From JANMZO01 sp963763135 (GTDB lineage: Bacteria; Actinomycetota; Acidimicrobiia; Acidimicrobiales; JANYDT01), in NCBI GenBank assembly GCA_963763135.1, contig CAVXNJ010000009.1, forward strand, positions 434,001 to 498,000: a stretch of 64,000 nucleotides of DNA. Reading direction: 5' to 3'. The translations under genes and the position numbers were made by a program. A model generated the notes under the pieces. The model made no database searches. It had not been told where the DNA came from and saw only the letters and a program-made list of their open reading frames with translations. Below, piece after piece: positions 8,427-17,055 of the stretch (the first letter of the stretch is position 1; each line of letters starts with the position of its first letter).

Positions 8427-9860
8427 ATGAGTCCTATCCGTCCGGCCACCGGCCTGCAAAATCGACGTGAGCCGCGCTCCGGTTCGCGCCATAGAGGCGC
8501 GTCGGTCGTTGCCGCGGCGTTAGCGGTTGGCCTGCTTTTTACCGGTGTGCTTCCCGGTGCCACCTCAAGTGCGTCGGCCGCGAAGAAGGTCGTGAAGAAG
8601 GCGAAGAAGGTCAAGGTCGCGTCGAACGCCAATTTCGCGGTGGCGATCCGCACCGACGCAATCACCACCACGCCGTCGTCGCAAGTCGATTACACAGTTC
8701 TTCTCACCAAAGGCTCCGGCCTCAAAGGCGTGATCCGTTTCGACGTGCCGGATCTTCCTTCGGCGTATCAGTACAGCGTTACGCCTTTGACCTCAACGAG
8801 CTACCGACTGCGCGTGATCGTGCCGGCCTCGGCCGTAGCGTCATCCACCGTTTACGTGCTTCGTGCCCTGAACGGAGACCGCGAACGAGCCGTGCTGTTC
8901 CGCCTGACGATTCAGGTACCCACCACCACAACGACAGCATCGACCCCCACGACCGCGGTGCCAACGACGACGTCCACGATCCCGGTTGCGCTGACGATCA
9001 GGTCCGACGTCACGAGCCGGATCGCTTCACAGGGCGAGACGGTGGCCTTTCCGATCATCGTTGATCGACGCGGATACACCGGTCCGGTCGACTTCATCGC
9101 AGCGGGACTTCCGGCGGGATCAGTCGCCGGTTATTCGCCGAACCCATCGGTCGGAAACACGACGCTGTACATCACCCCGCAGGACTCCACTCCCTCGGGC
9201 CGCTCGATTGTCGTCGTAACGGCGAAGGTCGGTAACTTCACGTCGAGCATCGCAGTGCAGTTGACCGTGCGCCGAACAGGTCCCTTCACCACCTTCATCG
9301 GCCCGACGAATCTGAAGGTAGCTCCGGGCAACGACGCCAATTTCCGCCTGGTCCTCGGGACTGCGTCGGGTCCGATCCCGTTCGTGGATCTCCAGGCCTC
9401 GGGGCTTCCCACCGGTGCAGTGCTCCGTTCGATCGATGCCGTAAAGGCGGAGAACCTGTTCACGATAAGCACGACGGCAGCAACGGCGGTCGGCGTGTAT
9501 CCGATCTCGCTCACGCTCACCAGCGGGACATTCGTAAAGAGACTGTCGGTGACGTTGACCATAGAAGCGGGTCTCGGCTTCTCGCTGACCCCCGAGAGTT
9601 CGGGCGTTATCGTGGCTCGTGGCGCAACGGTTCCGTTGGTTATCAAGGTTGGCGCCACGGGTGGATTCAGTTCGGCATTGACCTATTCGGTGACCGGCCT
9701 ACCCGTGGGCATTCAGGCTTCGTATGAACTCGGCGCCGGCTCTGCGACCATCAAGTTCACGGCCGCCGCAAACGCACCTGTCGGAAACTTCCCGGTGACG
9801 ATCCTTGCAACGGGCGGAAGTCTGTCGTCAACGATCATCGTAAACGTGCTGGTGTCATAG
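8427..9860 (+). CDS. Secreted protein with Ig-like beta-sandwich repeats
   Basis: A 477-residue protein with an Arg-rich N-terminus and a signal peptide (VVAAALAVGLLFTGVLPGA, cleavage likely after SASA). A Lys-rich patch (KKVVKKAKKVKV) follows, then about four similar beta-rich modules of 90-100 residues. Each module has patterns such as GLPAGSVAGY, GLPTGAVLRS and GLPVGIQASY, which resemble bacterial Ig-like or PKD-type repeats. A Thr-rich linker (TTTTTASTPTTAVP) separates the first two modules. No catalytic motif or cell-wall anchor is seen. It is probably exported and surface-associated; the partner is unknown. Confidence 0.75.
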   Translation: MSPIRPATGLQNRREPRSGSRHRGASVVAAALAVGLLFTGVLPGATSSASAAKKVVKKAKKVKVASNANFAVAIRTDAITTTPSSQVDYTVLLTKGSGLKGVIRFDVPDLPSAYQYSVTPLTSTSYRLRVIVPASAVASSTVYVLRALNGDRERAVLFRLTIQVPTTTTTASTPTTAVPTTTSTIPVALTIRSDVTSRIASQGETVAFPIIVDRRGYTGPVDFIAAGLPAGSVAGYSPNPSVGNTTLYITPQDSTPSGRSIVVVTAKVGNFTSSIAVQLTVRRTGPFTTFIGPTNLKVAPGNDANFRLVLGTASGPIPFVDLQASGLPTGAVLRSIDAVKAENLFTISTTAATAVGVYPISLTLTSGTFVKRLSVTLTIEAGLGFSLTPESSGVIVARGATVPLVIKVGATGGFSSALTYSVTGLPVGIQASYELGAGSATIKFTAAANAPVGNFPVTILATGGSLSSTIIVNVLVS

Positions 9861-9896
9861 AACGTGCTGGTGTCATAGAACGTGCTGGTGTCATAG
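9843..9896 (+). repeat. Three 18-bp tandem copies of a gene end, stop codon included
   Basis: The unit aacgtgctggtgtcatag occurs at 9843-9860, 9861-9878 and 9879-9896 without change. The first copy is the last six codons of the secreted protein gene, including its TAG. The other two repeat this tail after the stop. The identity of all three copies suggests recent slippage. Confidence 0.95.
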
Positions 9897-9942
9897 ACAT
9901 GGCGCCTTCACGGACAGGGCACGCCGCGTGACGTGAATAGGT

Positions 9943-9976
9943 GAGGGGATGCTTCGGAACGTCGAAGCATCCCCTC
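9943..9976. terminator. Two-way hairpin terminator
   Basis: A perfect 14-bp stem (gaggggatgcttcg / cgaagcatcccctc) with a 6-base loop lies between the plus-strand secreted protein gene and the minus-strand ECF sigma gene, which converge here. It should end transcription from both sides. Confidence 0.8.
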
Positions 9977-10068
9977 CTTCGCGTCAGGCCTCGTGCCGTC
10001 GCCAACTCACCTCGGCAGCGCACCTCGGCCGCTCACCCGGCCACGGCCTCCCACAGTCCACGCTGCGG

Positions 10069-10683
10069 CTAGGACGCGTCGTGCTCCCGCAGCAGCTCGT
10101 TCAGATGCCGTAGCCCGCTTCGGATCCTCGCTTTGATAGTGCCCTCGGGCAACTCGAGCAACACGGCAACCTGCTTGTAGGTGTTGGCTCCGAAATAGGC
10201 GAGTTCGATGGCTACCGCCTCATGGCTCGGGATTTGGAGGAGCGCCCTGCGCACGTGTGCGGCGGTCATGCGGCTCATCAGCGCGGCGTCGATGTCGATG
10301 ACGACGATCGGTTGTTCGCAGACGGCTTTCTCTTCTCTCGCCTGGCGGGCATGGCGGCTCCGGATCAGGTCGACGCTTCGGCCGTGTGTTTGGGACATGA
10401 GGAGGTTTCGCAACGACCCGCGTGTCGAATCGAAGCGGTCATGTCGCTGCCAGAGACCGACGAAGATTTCCTGGGTGATGTCCTGTGCGAGTGACTCATC
10501 ATGAAGGATCCGTCGGGCCAAGCCGAAGACGCTCTGACCGTACCGGGACACAATCTCGCAGAGTGCGTCCTCGTTTCCCTCGGCAACGAGTGCCATGAGG
10601 CCGGCGTCCGTCGACCCCTTGAGTGCGATCTCGGTTCCGAGGGCCGTCATGCCGGCCTCCGCAGCAGTGGCGCGCCGCTCCAC
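10069..10683 (-). CDS. ECF-type RNA polymerase sigma factor
   Basis: A 204-residue sigma factor with region 2 at about residues 35-105 (FGLARRILHDESLAQDITQE, FVGLWQRHDRFDSTRGSLRN) and region 4 at about 140-200 (IELAYFGANTYKQVAVLLEL, PEGTIKARIRSGLRHL). It resembles the SigK/SigL-like branch of actinobacterial ECF factors. It is the last gene of a minus-strand run after a DUF4331 protein and a TPR protein, and a terminator follows. No anti-sigma gene is adjacent, so its control must come from elsewhere or from the exported neighbours. The start at 10683 leaves about 25 extra residues; an internal ATG is possible. Confidence 0.9.
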   Translation of the reverse strand: MERRATAAEAGMTALGTEIALKGSTDAGLMALVAEGNEDALCEIVSRYGQSVFGLARRILHDESLAQDITQEIFVGLWQRHDRFDSTRGSLRNLLMSQTHGRSVDLIRSRHARQAREEKAVCEQPIVVIDIDAALMSRMTAAHVRRALLQIPSHEAVAIELAYFGANTYKQVAVLLELPEGTIKARIRSGLRHLNELLREHDAS

Positions 10684-10880
10684 CCCGCTGGGAGATACGG
10701 CCGAAAACGGTTCGCACGGTGGGGCACATTCAGAGCTACCCCTAACAGCGTTATCCCAAACCGCTGTTGTTTCGCGGTTCCGCCCACTCGATGACGGGAT
10801 CGAACTCCCTTACGACCGATTTTCCCAGGTTCCGTAGGCGCTACCGGAGAGGCAACTCCCTGGCTCGGGCGACGGACCGG

Positions 10881-12299
10881 TTAGGACGCCGGCTGGGCCA
10901 AACCTAAGCGCTTGGCCAAGTCGTTCATGGCGCGTCGCTGCGAAGGCGAGAACGACGGGTTGATCAGGGCGCGTTTCAGTTCGGTGCGGGCTGCGCTGCG
11001 GTCGCCGGTGGCGTCGAAGATGAGCGCGGCATGCCAATGGATAGATGCGACGGCCGGTTCAGTCGAGAGGGCTGACGTGATGAACGGGACGGCATCGCGG
11101 ACCCGACCCGCCTGAAACAGCGCCCATGCCTTGGCATCGGCCGTGAAGATCGTTCGCCGCGCGGCGTACGCACGGTCGGCGGCGGCTAACGCGGCGGTGG
11201 CCGAGGCCGGTCCACGGTCGGCCAGCAGAACCGCCAACTCGGCGTCGACAATCGCTCCGTTCGACCGGAACAGCTCGATGCTCGCATCGACCAGTTGGTT
11301 CGCCGCAACCTCAGCCTTGCGATTCTTCGTGCTGCGGGCGATGTCGGCCTGGAGCCCCAGAGCGCCCGGAACGGGAACGCGTTCGATGAGGGTGTTCAAG
11401 ATCGTTGTGGCCTTCGTTACGTGACCGAGCTCGGCTTCTATCCGTGCGAGCGCCACCGCCGCAACCGCTGACGCCGGATAAATGCTGAGCGCTTTTCGCA
11501 GAACGGTGGCCGCAGCATCCTGCCTGCCCCGTTCGAGAAGTACCTCTCCGAGATATGCCAAGGCCACTCCTTGATCGAGGGATCCCTCAGGTGCTGCAGA
11601 AACGGCTGCGCGCATAGCGGTTTCCGCCCCGAGAATGTCGCCGGTCAACTGCCGGATGTATGAAAGCCTCGACAGCGACGCGACGCCGGCTCGCTGGCCC
11701 ACGAGGTCCTCGGTGAGTTCGGCCGCTCGCTGATAGTCGCCCAATTCGATGGTGGCGTCGGTGAGGGCGATCTTCGCCTCGAAGCTGTTTGGCTGAACGG
11801 TCAGCACCGCCGAGGCTTCGTTGCGAGCTCCGGCAAAGTCATGGAGGGCGAGGCGGAGGTTGGCGCGGACGATTCGGACCCCCGGGTCATTCTTTAGAAG
11901 ACCCGACGCCTTGGTCAGCGCCGCAGTGGCGAGAGGGTAATACGACGGGTCGGCAGTTTCATATGCACGCCTAACATATGCTGAGGCGAGTGATTTCCAG
12001 GCGGACCCATCGTTCGGCGCTTCCTCAACCCGCTTCTGCAGAATCCCCAGCTGGTTCTGCGAAACCGCCGCCGACGACCCTGCGGCTGTCGACACCGCCG
12101 ACATTGACGGCGCAGCCCATGCTGAGTCGGCGGAGACCGCGAGAGACGCGCTCATGAGGGCGACGAGGCCGGCGGAAACGGCCCGATTCCGCATGGTGCG
12201 ACGTCGGTTCCTGCCAATACGTTGTGGTCGATCGATGGCTGACAGCGACCGGGTCCTTCTGGTGGATTTCTGGTTCGCTGTCAGCGCATCGATCGTCAT
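10881..12299 (-). CDS. Exported tetratricopeptide-repeat protein
   Basis: A 472-residue protein starting at ATG 12299, preceded by AAAGGAA. It has an Arg-rich N-terminus, a signal peptide (VSAGLVALMSASLAVSADSAWA) and then about ten TPR-like helical pairs (for example AWKSLASAYVRRAYETADP, LGEVLLERGRQDAAATVLRK and VPFITSALSTEPAVASIHWH). TPR arrays bind other proteins. The gene follows the DUF4331 gene by about 35 bases and precedes an ECF sigma gene, so the exported pair may be a structural or sensing unit. A start at an inner ATG (12194) would also give a signal peptide. Confidence 0.82.
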   Translation of the reverse strand: MTIDALTANQKSTRRTRSLSAIDRPQRIGRNRRRTMRNRAVSAGLVALMSASLAVSADSAWAAPSMSAVSTAAGSSAAVSQNQLGILQKRVEEAPNDGSAWKSLASAYVRRAYETADPSYYPLATAALTKASGLLKNDPGVRIVRANLRLALHDFAGARNEASAVLTVQPNSFEAKIALTDATIELGDYQRAAELTEDLVGQRAGVASLSRLSYIRQLTGDILGAETAMRAAVSAAPEGSLDQGVALAYLGEVLLERGRQDAAATVLRKALSIYPASAVAAVALARIEAELGHVTKATTILNTLIERVPVPGALGLQADIARSTKNRKAEVAANQLVDASIELFRSNGAIVDAELAVLLADRGPASATAALAAADRAYAARRTIFTADAKAWALFQAGRVRDAVPFITSALSTEPAVASIHWHAALIFDATGDRSAARTELKRALINPSFSPSQRRAMNDLAKRLGLAQPAS

Positions 12300-12334
12300 G
12301 TCATTTCCTTTGGTCTATTTGTGGCTGGCGCTGG

Positions 12335-13732
12335 TTAGCGGTCGTAGTTGCCCTTGGCCGACTCCGCCGGATCGAGTCCGGTCTGCGGCTTGGTGGTGTA
12401 GCCGTCGTTGGGCCATCCCACGAACGGGAACCGGCTCATGAATTCGCGGTCGTTGAAGTCGACCCCGTCACCGAGCTTGTTGTTCGGGAAGACTTTGAAC
12501 GCCGGGGAGAAATCGGTGGCGCCCGCAACAACTTGGAGGGCGGTGTCGATCACGTCATCCGACAGCATGCGGCCGTTCGGGAATCCTGACTTGGCCACGG
12601 CGGTGTTGAGCCGGAGCTGCTCGGACGGCTTCACGTTCTTCGGCTGGTTCACACCGGCGATACCGGTCAGGAAGATTGTCGCGAGATCTTCGCGTCCGCC
12701 CAAACCGAGACCGGTGCTGACAGCTGTGGGCACGTTGACGCCCGGATACAGGAAGGGGATGAGCTTCCCGAGCTCAGGCTCGAGGACACCCTTTGCGAAC
12801 TGAATGTCCTTGTCCGGCGAAGAACTGTTGAACAGATCCTTGGCGCCGACGGGCACGATCACTTCGTTGACCAGCGGCTGGCCGAGGCGGGCCACCTGTT
12901 TCCAGGTGTCAGCGGCTCCGCTGGCCCCGGGGACCCGTCGTGAGGTCGTGGACCACATGCCGATCACCGGGTCACCGTTGGTGATGCGGCTCGATGGAAC
13001 CTGCAGCACGATGGAGTGAACGTTGAAGCCGGCAAGGTAGTCGCGACCGCTGGCGGTCGGGAGCGGAATGAGGTGAGCCTTGTTGAGCGGGCGCAGACCA
13101 CCGAGGTCAAAGATCGCTCCGAGGTCGGCGTAGAAAGGATCGTCGCGTGGCCCGGCAAACACCATGATGGAGTTGCTTTCGAGCGGCATGATCGCAGCGT
13201 CGCCCAGGGCACGGTAGTTCGGCATGGACCTCGGACCCACGTTGGCCGGAGCGACCATGAGGTCTTTGCCGATAACCGTTGACGTGCCGCCCTTGACTTC
13301 AGTGACGGTGTACGTCTGCCGTACGTTCAGATCGGGGTCAGTCAGCGATGTGACCTGGCCCGTGTTGTAGAGAAACGTGTTCGGGTTTGTGTAGGTCGTC
13401 TTGAAGCGGAACTGATACTTCACGTCGGCGACTGCATCGCCGTTGTTGTCGATATTGAACTCATAGAGAACGTCGTCGCCGAACTTGTGGAAGTTCGGCC
13501 CTCCGGCCGGTAGTTCGAAGGGGTTGACGTTCATCACGAGCGTCGTCGCCGCGGCGTTGTCGGGGCTGACGAATGCGTACACATCGGTCAGGTCGGCGAC
13601 CGGATCCTCCGTGATCGACGGCGCCTCGCGGTGGCTTGATGCGTTCGCTCGTGGAGCGAGTGTCATTGCCATGGCTGCGGCGAGTCCTAGTGCCGGAATG
13701 GTCCGGAGAAGCTTCTTTTTGCGTTGCACCAT
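12335..13732 (-). CDS. DUF4331 domain protein, exported
   Basis: A 465-residue protein with a signal peptide (MVQRKKKLLRTIPALGLAAA, cleavage near PRANA) and the DUF4331 hallmarks SSHREAPSITEDPVADLTDV and YAFVSPDN at the start of the mature chain. Later stretches (YEFNIDNNGDAVADVKYQF, PNYRALGDAAI, FAGPRDDPFYADLGAIFDL) are also typical. The function of the family is not established. An AAAGGA site precedes the ATG. It is the first gene of the run DUF4331, TPR, ECF sigma. Confidence 0.9.
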   Translation of the reverse strand: MVQRKKKLLRTIPALGLAAAMAMTLAPRANASSHREAPSITEDPVADLTDVYAFVSPDNAAATTLVMNVNPFELPAGGPNFHKFGDDVLYEFNIDNNGDAVADVKYQFRFKTTYTNPNTFLYNTGQVTSLTDPDLNVRQTYTVTEVKGGTSTVIGKDLMVAPANVGPRSMPNYRALGDAAIMPLESNSIMVFAGPRDDPFYADLGAIFDLGGLRPLNKAHLIPLPTASGRDYLAGFNVHSIVLQVPSSRITNGDPVIGMWSTTSRRVPGASGAADTWKQVARLGQPLVNEVIVPVGAKDLFNSSSPDKDIQFAKGVLEPELGKLIPFLYPGVNVPTAVSTGLGLGGREDLATIFLTGIAGVNQPKNVKPSEQLRLNTAVAKSGFPNGRMLSDDVIDTALQVVAGATDFSPAFKVFPNNKLGDGVDFNDREFMSRFPFVGWPNDGYTTKPQTGLDPAESAKGNYDR

Positions 13733-13917
13733 TTGGTGTCCTTTCGGGGTGGGGGTTTGCTGCGCCCGGCGAGCCGGGTTCTGTCGACGCCTGCGCCAGT
13801 TCGATAGCTGGCGTCACGTCAAGAGATCTTGGGGTCCTTGAGTTTGCGCGCGAAATAAATATGTGCGCTTAGTAAAATGAAGTGATGCTGCTCGAGGCAA
13901 CTGTGGTTGGTGCCCGA

Positions 13918-14994
13918 TCAGGGCGTGGACAGTGCGGCGCGTGCGACCCCGACGATGCTCCAGGATTCGCCCTCGGGGGCGACCACCACATTCATCGGGA
14001 CCGGACCATCGAGTGAGACAACTCGGGCCCACAACAGTGCTGAGCCCCCAAAGCTGTCAATGACCGGCTGGGGCTCGTCGAGCGAGTCGAGATCGCCTAT
14101 GCCGCGCACGGTCGGGGTGGCCGTGGTCCTGCAAAGAGCGGTCGCGAGGCCCACGACCCCAAGAAGACCACCCGTGTATTCGTGGGATGCCGAAGTGCAG
14201 TTCTGCCGTGACCGGGCCCAGTCGAGAACGGTCTGCTCGATCTGGCGGTCGGAACGATCGGTTCGCTCCGGGAAGAGCTGTTCGACTCTGCGGCGGCTCC
14301 AGACCACCGAGTAACCCTCGGTGCCGCGACTGGTCGGCAGGGTAACCGCGGCGCTGGAAGCGATAACCCCGTCGATATCGCTGATCCTGGGGGTCTGCGC
14401 GATCTCGACGGTCACGATGTTGTCGCGTACTTCTTTCACGACAAACGACTTCCAGCCGGCGCCGGAGACCTCCTCGACGAGACGCTGCTTGTAGCCCAAG
14501 CGTTCCCGTTCCGAACTTCCAAGTCCCATCCAGGCTGAGTCAACGTCGCTGTCGATGAGCGCCTGCAGAAAGTGTGTGACTGCCTCGGTCGGGGTTCTTG
14601 ACGTTTTGAAATCGTCCTGAGGGGCCGTTGTCGACGAGAAAGGATTGCTGTTCGGTGGCGTGCCGGAGGCATCTCGGACGGCGAAATCGAGGTTGGTGGA
14701 ATGCTTGCCGACTACGACGGCGCTGGGCGCAGGCGTCGTTGCGGTCGTCGGTTTTGTGGCAGGCGTGTCGGAAGCCACCGAGGCACCCGGACCGCCGTTC
14801 GATGTTCCGTCTGCCTTTGCGGAAGCCTGGGGAGTCGGCGATCCACCTCCGCATGCGGTCAACCCGAGCGTCAGTGACGCCGCGGACAGTGACACGACAG
14901 CCAGGCGTCGAACGCGGCGGTTGGGGCGCACCAATCCACGGCTGCGGATCGACCCCGGCGGCTGAGGCGTGCTTTGGACGTCGGCGATGAACAT
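13918..14994 (-). CDS. Lipoprotein of unknown function
   Basis: A 358-residue protein from the ATG at 14994, chosen because a signal peptide and lipobox follow at a normal distance (LAVVSLSAASLTLGLTAC, lipidated Cys at about residue 48). A Gly/Ser/Pro/Thr-rich linker of about 60 residues leads to a domain from about residue 130 (TEAVTHFLQALIDSDVDSAW, YSVVWSRRRVEQLFPE). The chain may form a sensor or binding domain on the outer face of the membrane. I do not recognise a named family. It is transcribed away from the RNA helicase gene. Confidence 0.72.
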   Translation of the reverse strand: MFIADVQSTPQPPGSIRSRGLVRPNRRVRRLAVVSLSAASLTLGLTACGGGSPTPQASAKADGTSNGGPGASVASDTPATKPTTATTPAPSAVVVGKHSTNLDFAVRDASGTPPNSNPFSSTTAPQDDFKTSRTPTEAVTHFLQALIDSDVDSAWMGLGSSERERLGYKQRLVEEVSGAGWKSFVVKEVRDNIVTVEIAQTPRISDIDGVIASSAAVTLPTSRGTEGYSVVWSRRRVEQLFPERTDRSDRQIEQTVLDWARSRQNCTSASHEYTGGLLGVVGLATALCRTTATPTVRGIGDLDSLDEPQPVIDSFGGSALLWARVVSLDGPVPMNVVVAPEGESWSIVGVARAALSTP

Positions 14995-15102
14995 GTACTC
15001 AGTTCGTCGCCGGGAGCCGCTCGGATGCGAATTTGTCGACGATTCAGCCGTCTTTGGCCCTCTGCGACGGCGTACCGTTGCAGGTCGCTTATCCTTGGCT
15101 GC

Positions 15103-16887
15103 TTGAATACCGTTTTGCATAGCGACCCGCCCAGCGATTCTGCCGCCGAGGCCGTATCACCGAAAACCTTTTCCGATCTGGGTCTGCGCCCGGAAATCCT
15201 CAAGGCGCTCGCCTCTCTTGGATATGAAGAACCTACGCCGATCCAGCGTGAGACCATTCCGTTGTTGCTGGAAGGACGAGACCTCGTTGGCCAAGCGGCC
15301 ACGGGGACCGGCAAGACGGCGGCTTTTGCGTTGCCCATTCTGCAGCTGATCGAAAAGTCAAAAGCCAAGCCCGAGCCGTTGGCGCTCATCCTCGTACCGA
15401 CGCGTGAACTGGCCGTGCAGGTTTCAGAAGCTATGTACAAATACGGTCGGGATCTCGGGGCGAAGGTGGTCCCGGTCTATGGAGGGCAGCCGATCGGGCG
15501 TCAGCTGCAAGCGCTGTCTGGGGGAGTGCATGTCGTCGTGGCCACACCGGGACGCGCGCTCGACCACATAGCTCGAGGAACGCTCCCGCTCGAACGGGTC
15601 CGGATGGTCGTACTCGACGAGGCCGACGAAATGCTCGACATGGGCTTTGCCGACGACATCGAAGAAATCCTCCGAGCTACGCCGACCGAACGTCAGACCG
15701 TCCTGTTCTCGGCGACGATGCCGCCAAGGATCAATGCCATCGCCAAGCGGCATCTGCGGGAACCTCTGAAAATCCAGATTGGTCTGGGTGATTCGAAGCC
15801 GGGAAAAGCGCTCGTCCGACAGACGGTTTACGTCGTCCAGCGTGCGCACAAGCCGGCAGCTCTGGGTCGCATCCTCGACATCGAAGCCCCGACCGCGGCC
15901 ATCGTATTTTGCCGCACCCGTACCGAGGTGGATCAGCTCACGGAGACCATGAACGGCCGTGGTTACCGGGCTGAAGCGCTCCACGGTGGTATGAGCCAAG
16001 ACCAACGCGACAAGGTCATGGGTCGCGTCCGAAATGGCAAGACGGAGTTGCTCATTGCCACCGACGTGGCGGCTCGCGGTCTCGACATAGATCAGCTGAC
16101 GCACGTGGTGAACTACGACGTTCCGGCGGCCCCCGAGTCATACGTCCACCGCATCGGTCGCGTGGGCCGCGCCGGTCGAGAGGGAACGGCGATCACGCTC
16201 GCCGAGCCCCGTGAACAGCGGCTGCTCGGCAACATCGAGCGGCTGACCAAGCAGAAGATTGAGATCGGCAAGGTGCCTTCGGTCGCGGACCTTCGTGCCC
16301 GTCAGATCGAAATCACGATCACGACCCTTAAAGAAGCGCTCTCCTCAGAGGACCTCGAGAACTATGCGCGCGTATTGGATGTGCTCGGCGAAGAATTCGA
16401 TCCGCGGAGTATTGCGCTCGCGGCCATCAAACTGACGCACGCCGCAACCGGCGCAATCGTTGACGAGAAGGAGATCCCCGACGCCGCCGACCGCGCCGAT
16501 CGGCCCCGTCCGGCCAAACCGGCGCCGTTTGGAAAACCCGGGTTCGACCGCGGGGAACGTCCGGCTTTTGACCGCGGCAAAGGTAAGAGCTTTGACCGGA
16601 GCGAGCGTCCCGATCGGGGAGACCGAGGCGGATCGCGCCCCGACCCGAGCGAAGTGGCGCCCATCTACGTGGGTCTGGGCCGGTCGCACGGCATCCGACC
16701 CGGTGACCTGGTGGGAGCGATCGCCAACGAATCGAATCTGAGCGGCCGCGAAATCGGGCCGATCAAGATATCCGAGCATTTTTCGATCGTCGGCGTCCCC
16801 GCCGGAGCCCAACGCCAAGTTATCGAAGCGCTAAAAGGTACGACGATCAAAGGCAAGAAGGCGACGGCCCGACCGTACGTCGAATAG
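15103..16887 (+). CDS. DEAD-box ATP-dependent RNA helicase
   Basis: About 594 residues. The Q motif (FSDLGLRPEILKALASLGY, then PTPIQ), motif I (AATGTGKT, about residues 65-72), PTRELAVQ, VVATPGR, DEAD in VVLDEADEMLDMGF, the SAT motif and HRIGRVGRAGREG are all present. An Arg/Asp/Gly-rich linker (about 470-515) leads to a DbpA/CsdA-type RNA-binding domain (VAPIYVGLGRSHGIRPGDLV). Such helicases remodel ribosomal precursors and structured mRNAs, often in the cold. The start is uncertain: TTG at 15103 or 15115 is in frame without a good ribosome binding site, and the frame is open to TTG 14974. Confidence 0.92.
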   Translation: MNTVLHSDPPSDSAAEAVSPKTFSDLGLRPEILKALASLGYEEPTPIQRETIPLLLEGRDLVGQAATGTGKTAAFALPILQLIEKSKAKPEPLALILVPTRELAVQVSEAMYKYGRDLGAKVVPVYGGQPIGRQLQALSGGVHVVVATPGRALDHIARGTLPLERVRMVVLDEADEMLDMGFADDIEEILRATPTERQTVLFSATMPPRINAIAKRHLREPLKIQIGLGDSKPGKALVRQTVYVVQRAHKPAALGRILDIEAPTAAIVFCRTRTEVDQLTETMNGRGYRAEALHGGMSQDQRDKVMGRVRNGKTELLIATDVAARGLDIDQLTHVVNYDVPAAPESYVHRIGRVGRAGREGTAITLAEPREQRLLGNIERLTKQKIEIGKVPSVADLRARQIEITITTLKEALSSEDLENYARVLDVLGEEFDPRSIALAAIKLTHAATGAIVDEKEIPDAADRADRPRPAKPAPFGKPGFDRGERPAFDRGKGKSFDRSERPDRGDRGGSRPDPSEVAPIYVGLGRSHGIRPGDLVGAIANESNLSGREIGPIKISEHFSIVGVPAGAQRQVIEALKGTTIKGKKATARPYVE

Positions 16888-16900
16888 GCGCCAGCGTCTT

Positions 16901-16940
16901 GTGTGCATCACATTGTTATGTTGCACACGTCACATGACGT
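16901..16940. promoter_or_regulatory. Two inverted repeats upstream of the flavin monooxygenase gene
   Basis: Arms gtgtgca (16901-16907) and tgcacac (16922-16928) are 14 bases apart, and the palindrome acgtca-ca-tgacgt (16927-16940) overlaps the second arm. They lie after the helicase stop and about 115 bases before the monooxygenase start. They could be a weak terminator or, more likely, operator sites for a regulator that is not in this window. Confidence 0.45.
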
Positions 16941-17055
16941 CAAAACCCCTGCTGGTAGTGGGATCTGAGCCGGTGTACCGCGCTCGTTTGCAAACACGTT
17001 TTGTTCCGGCGAGCACGAAGGTGGAATGCTCAGGGCACCCCCAGGAGGTACCCCC

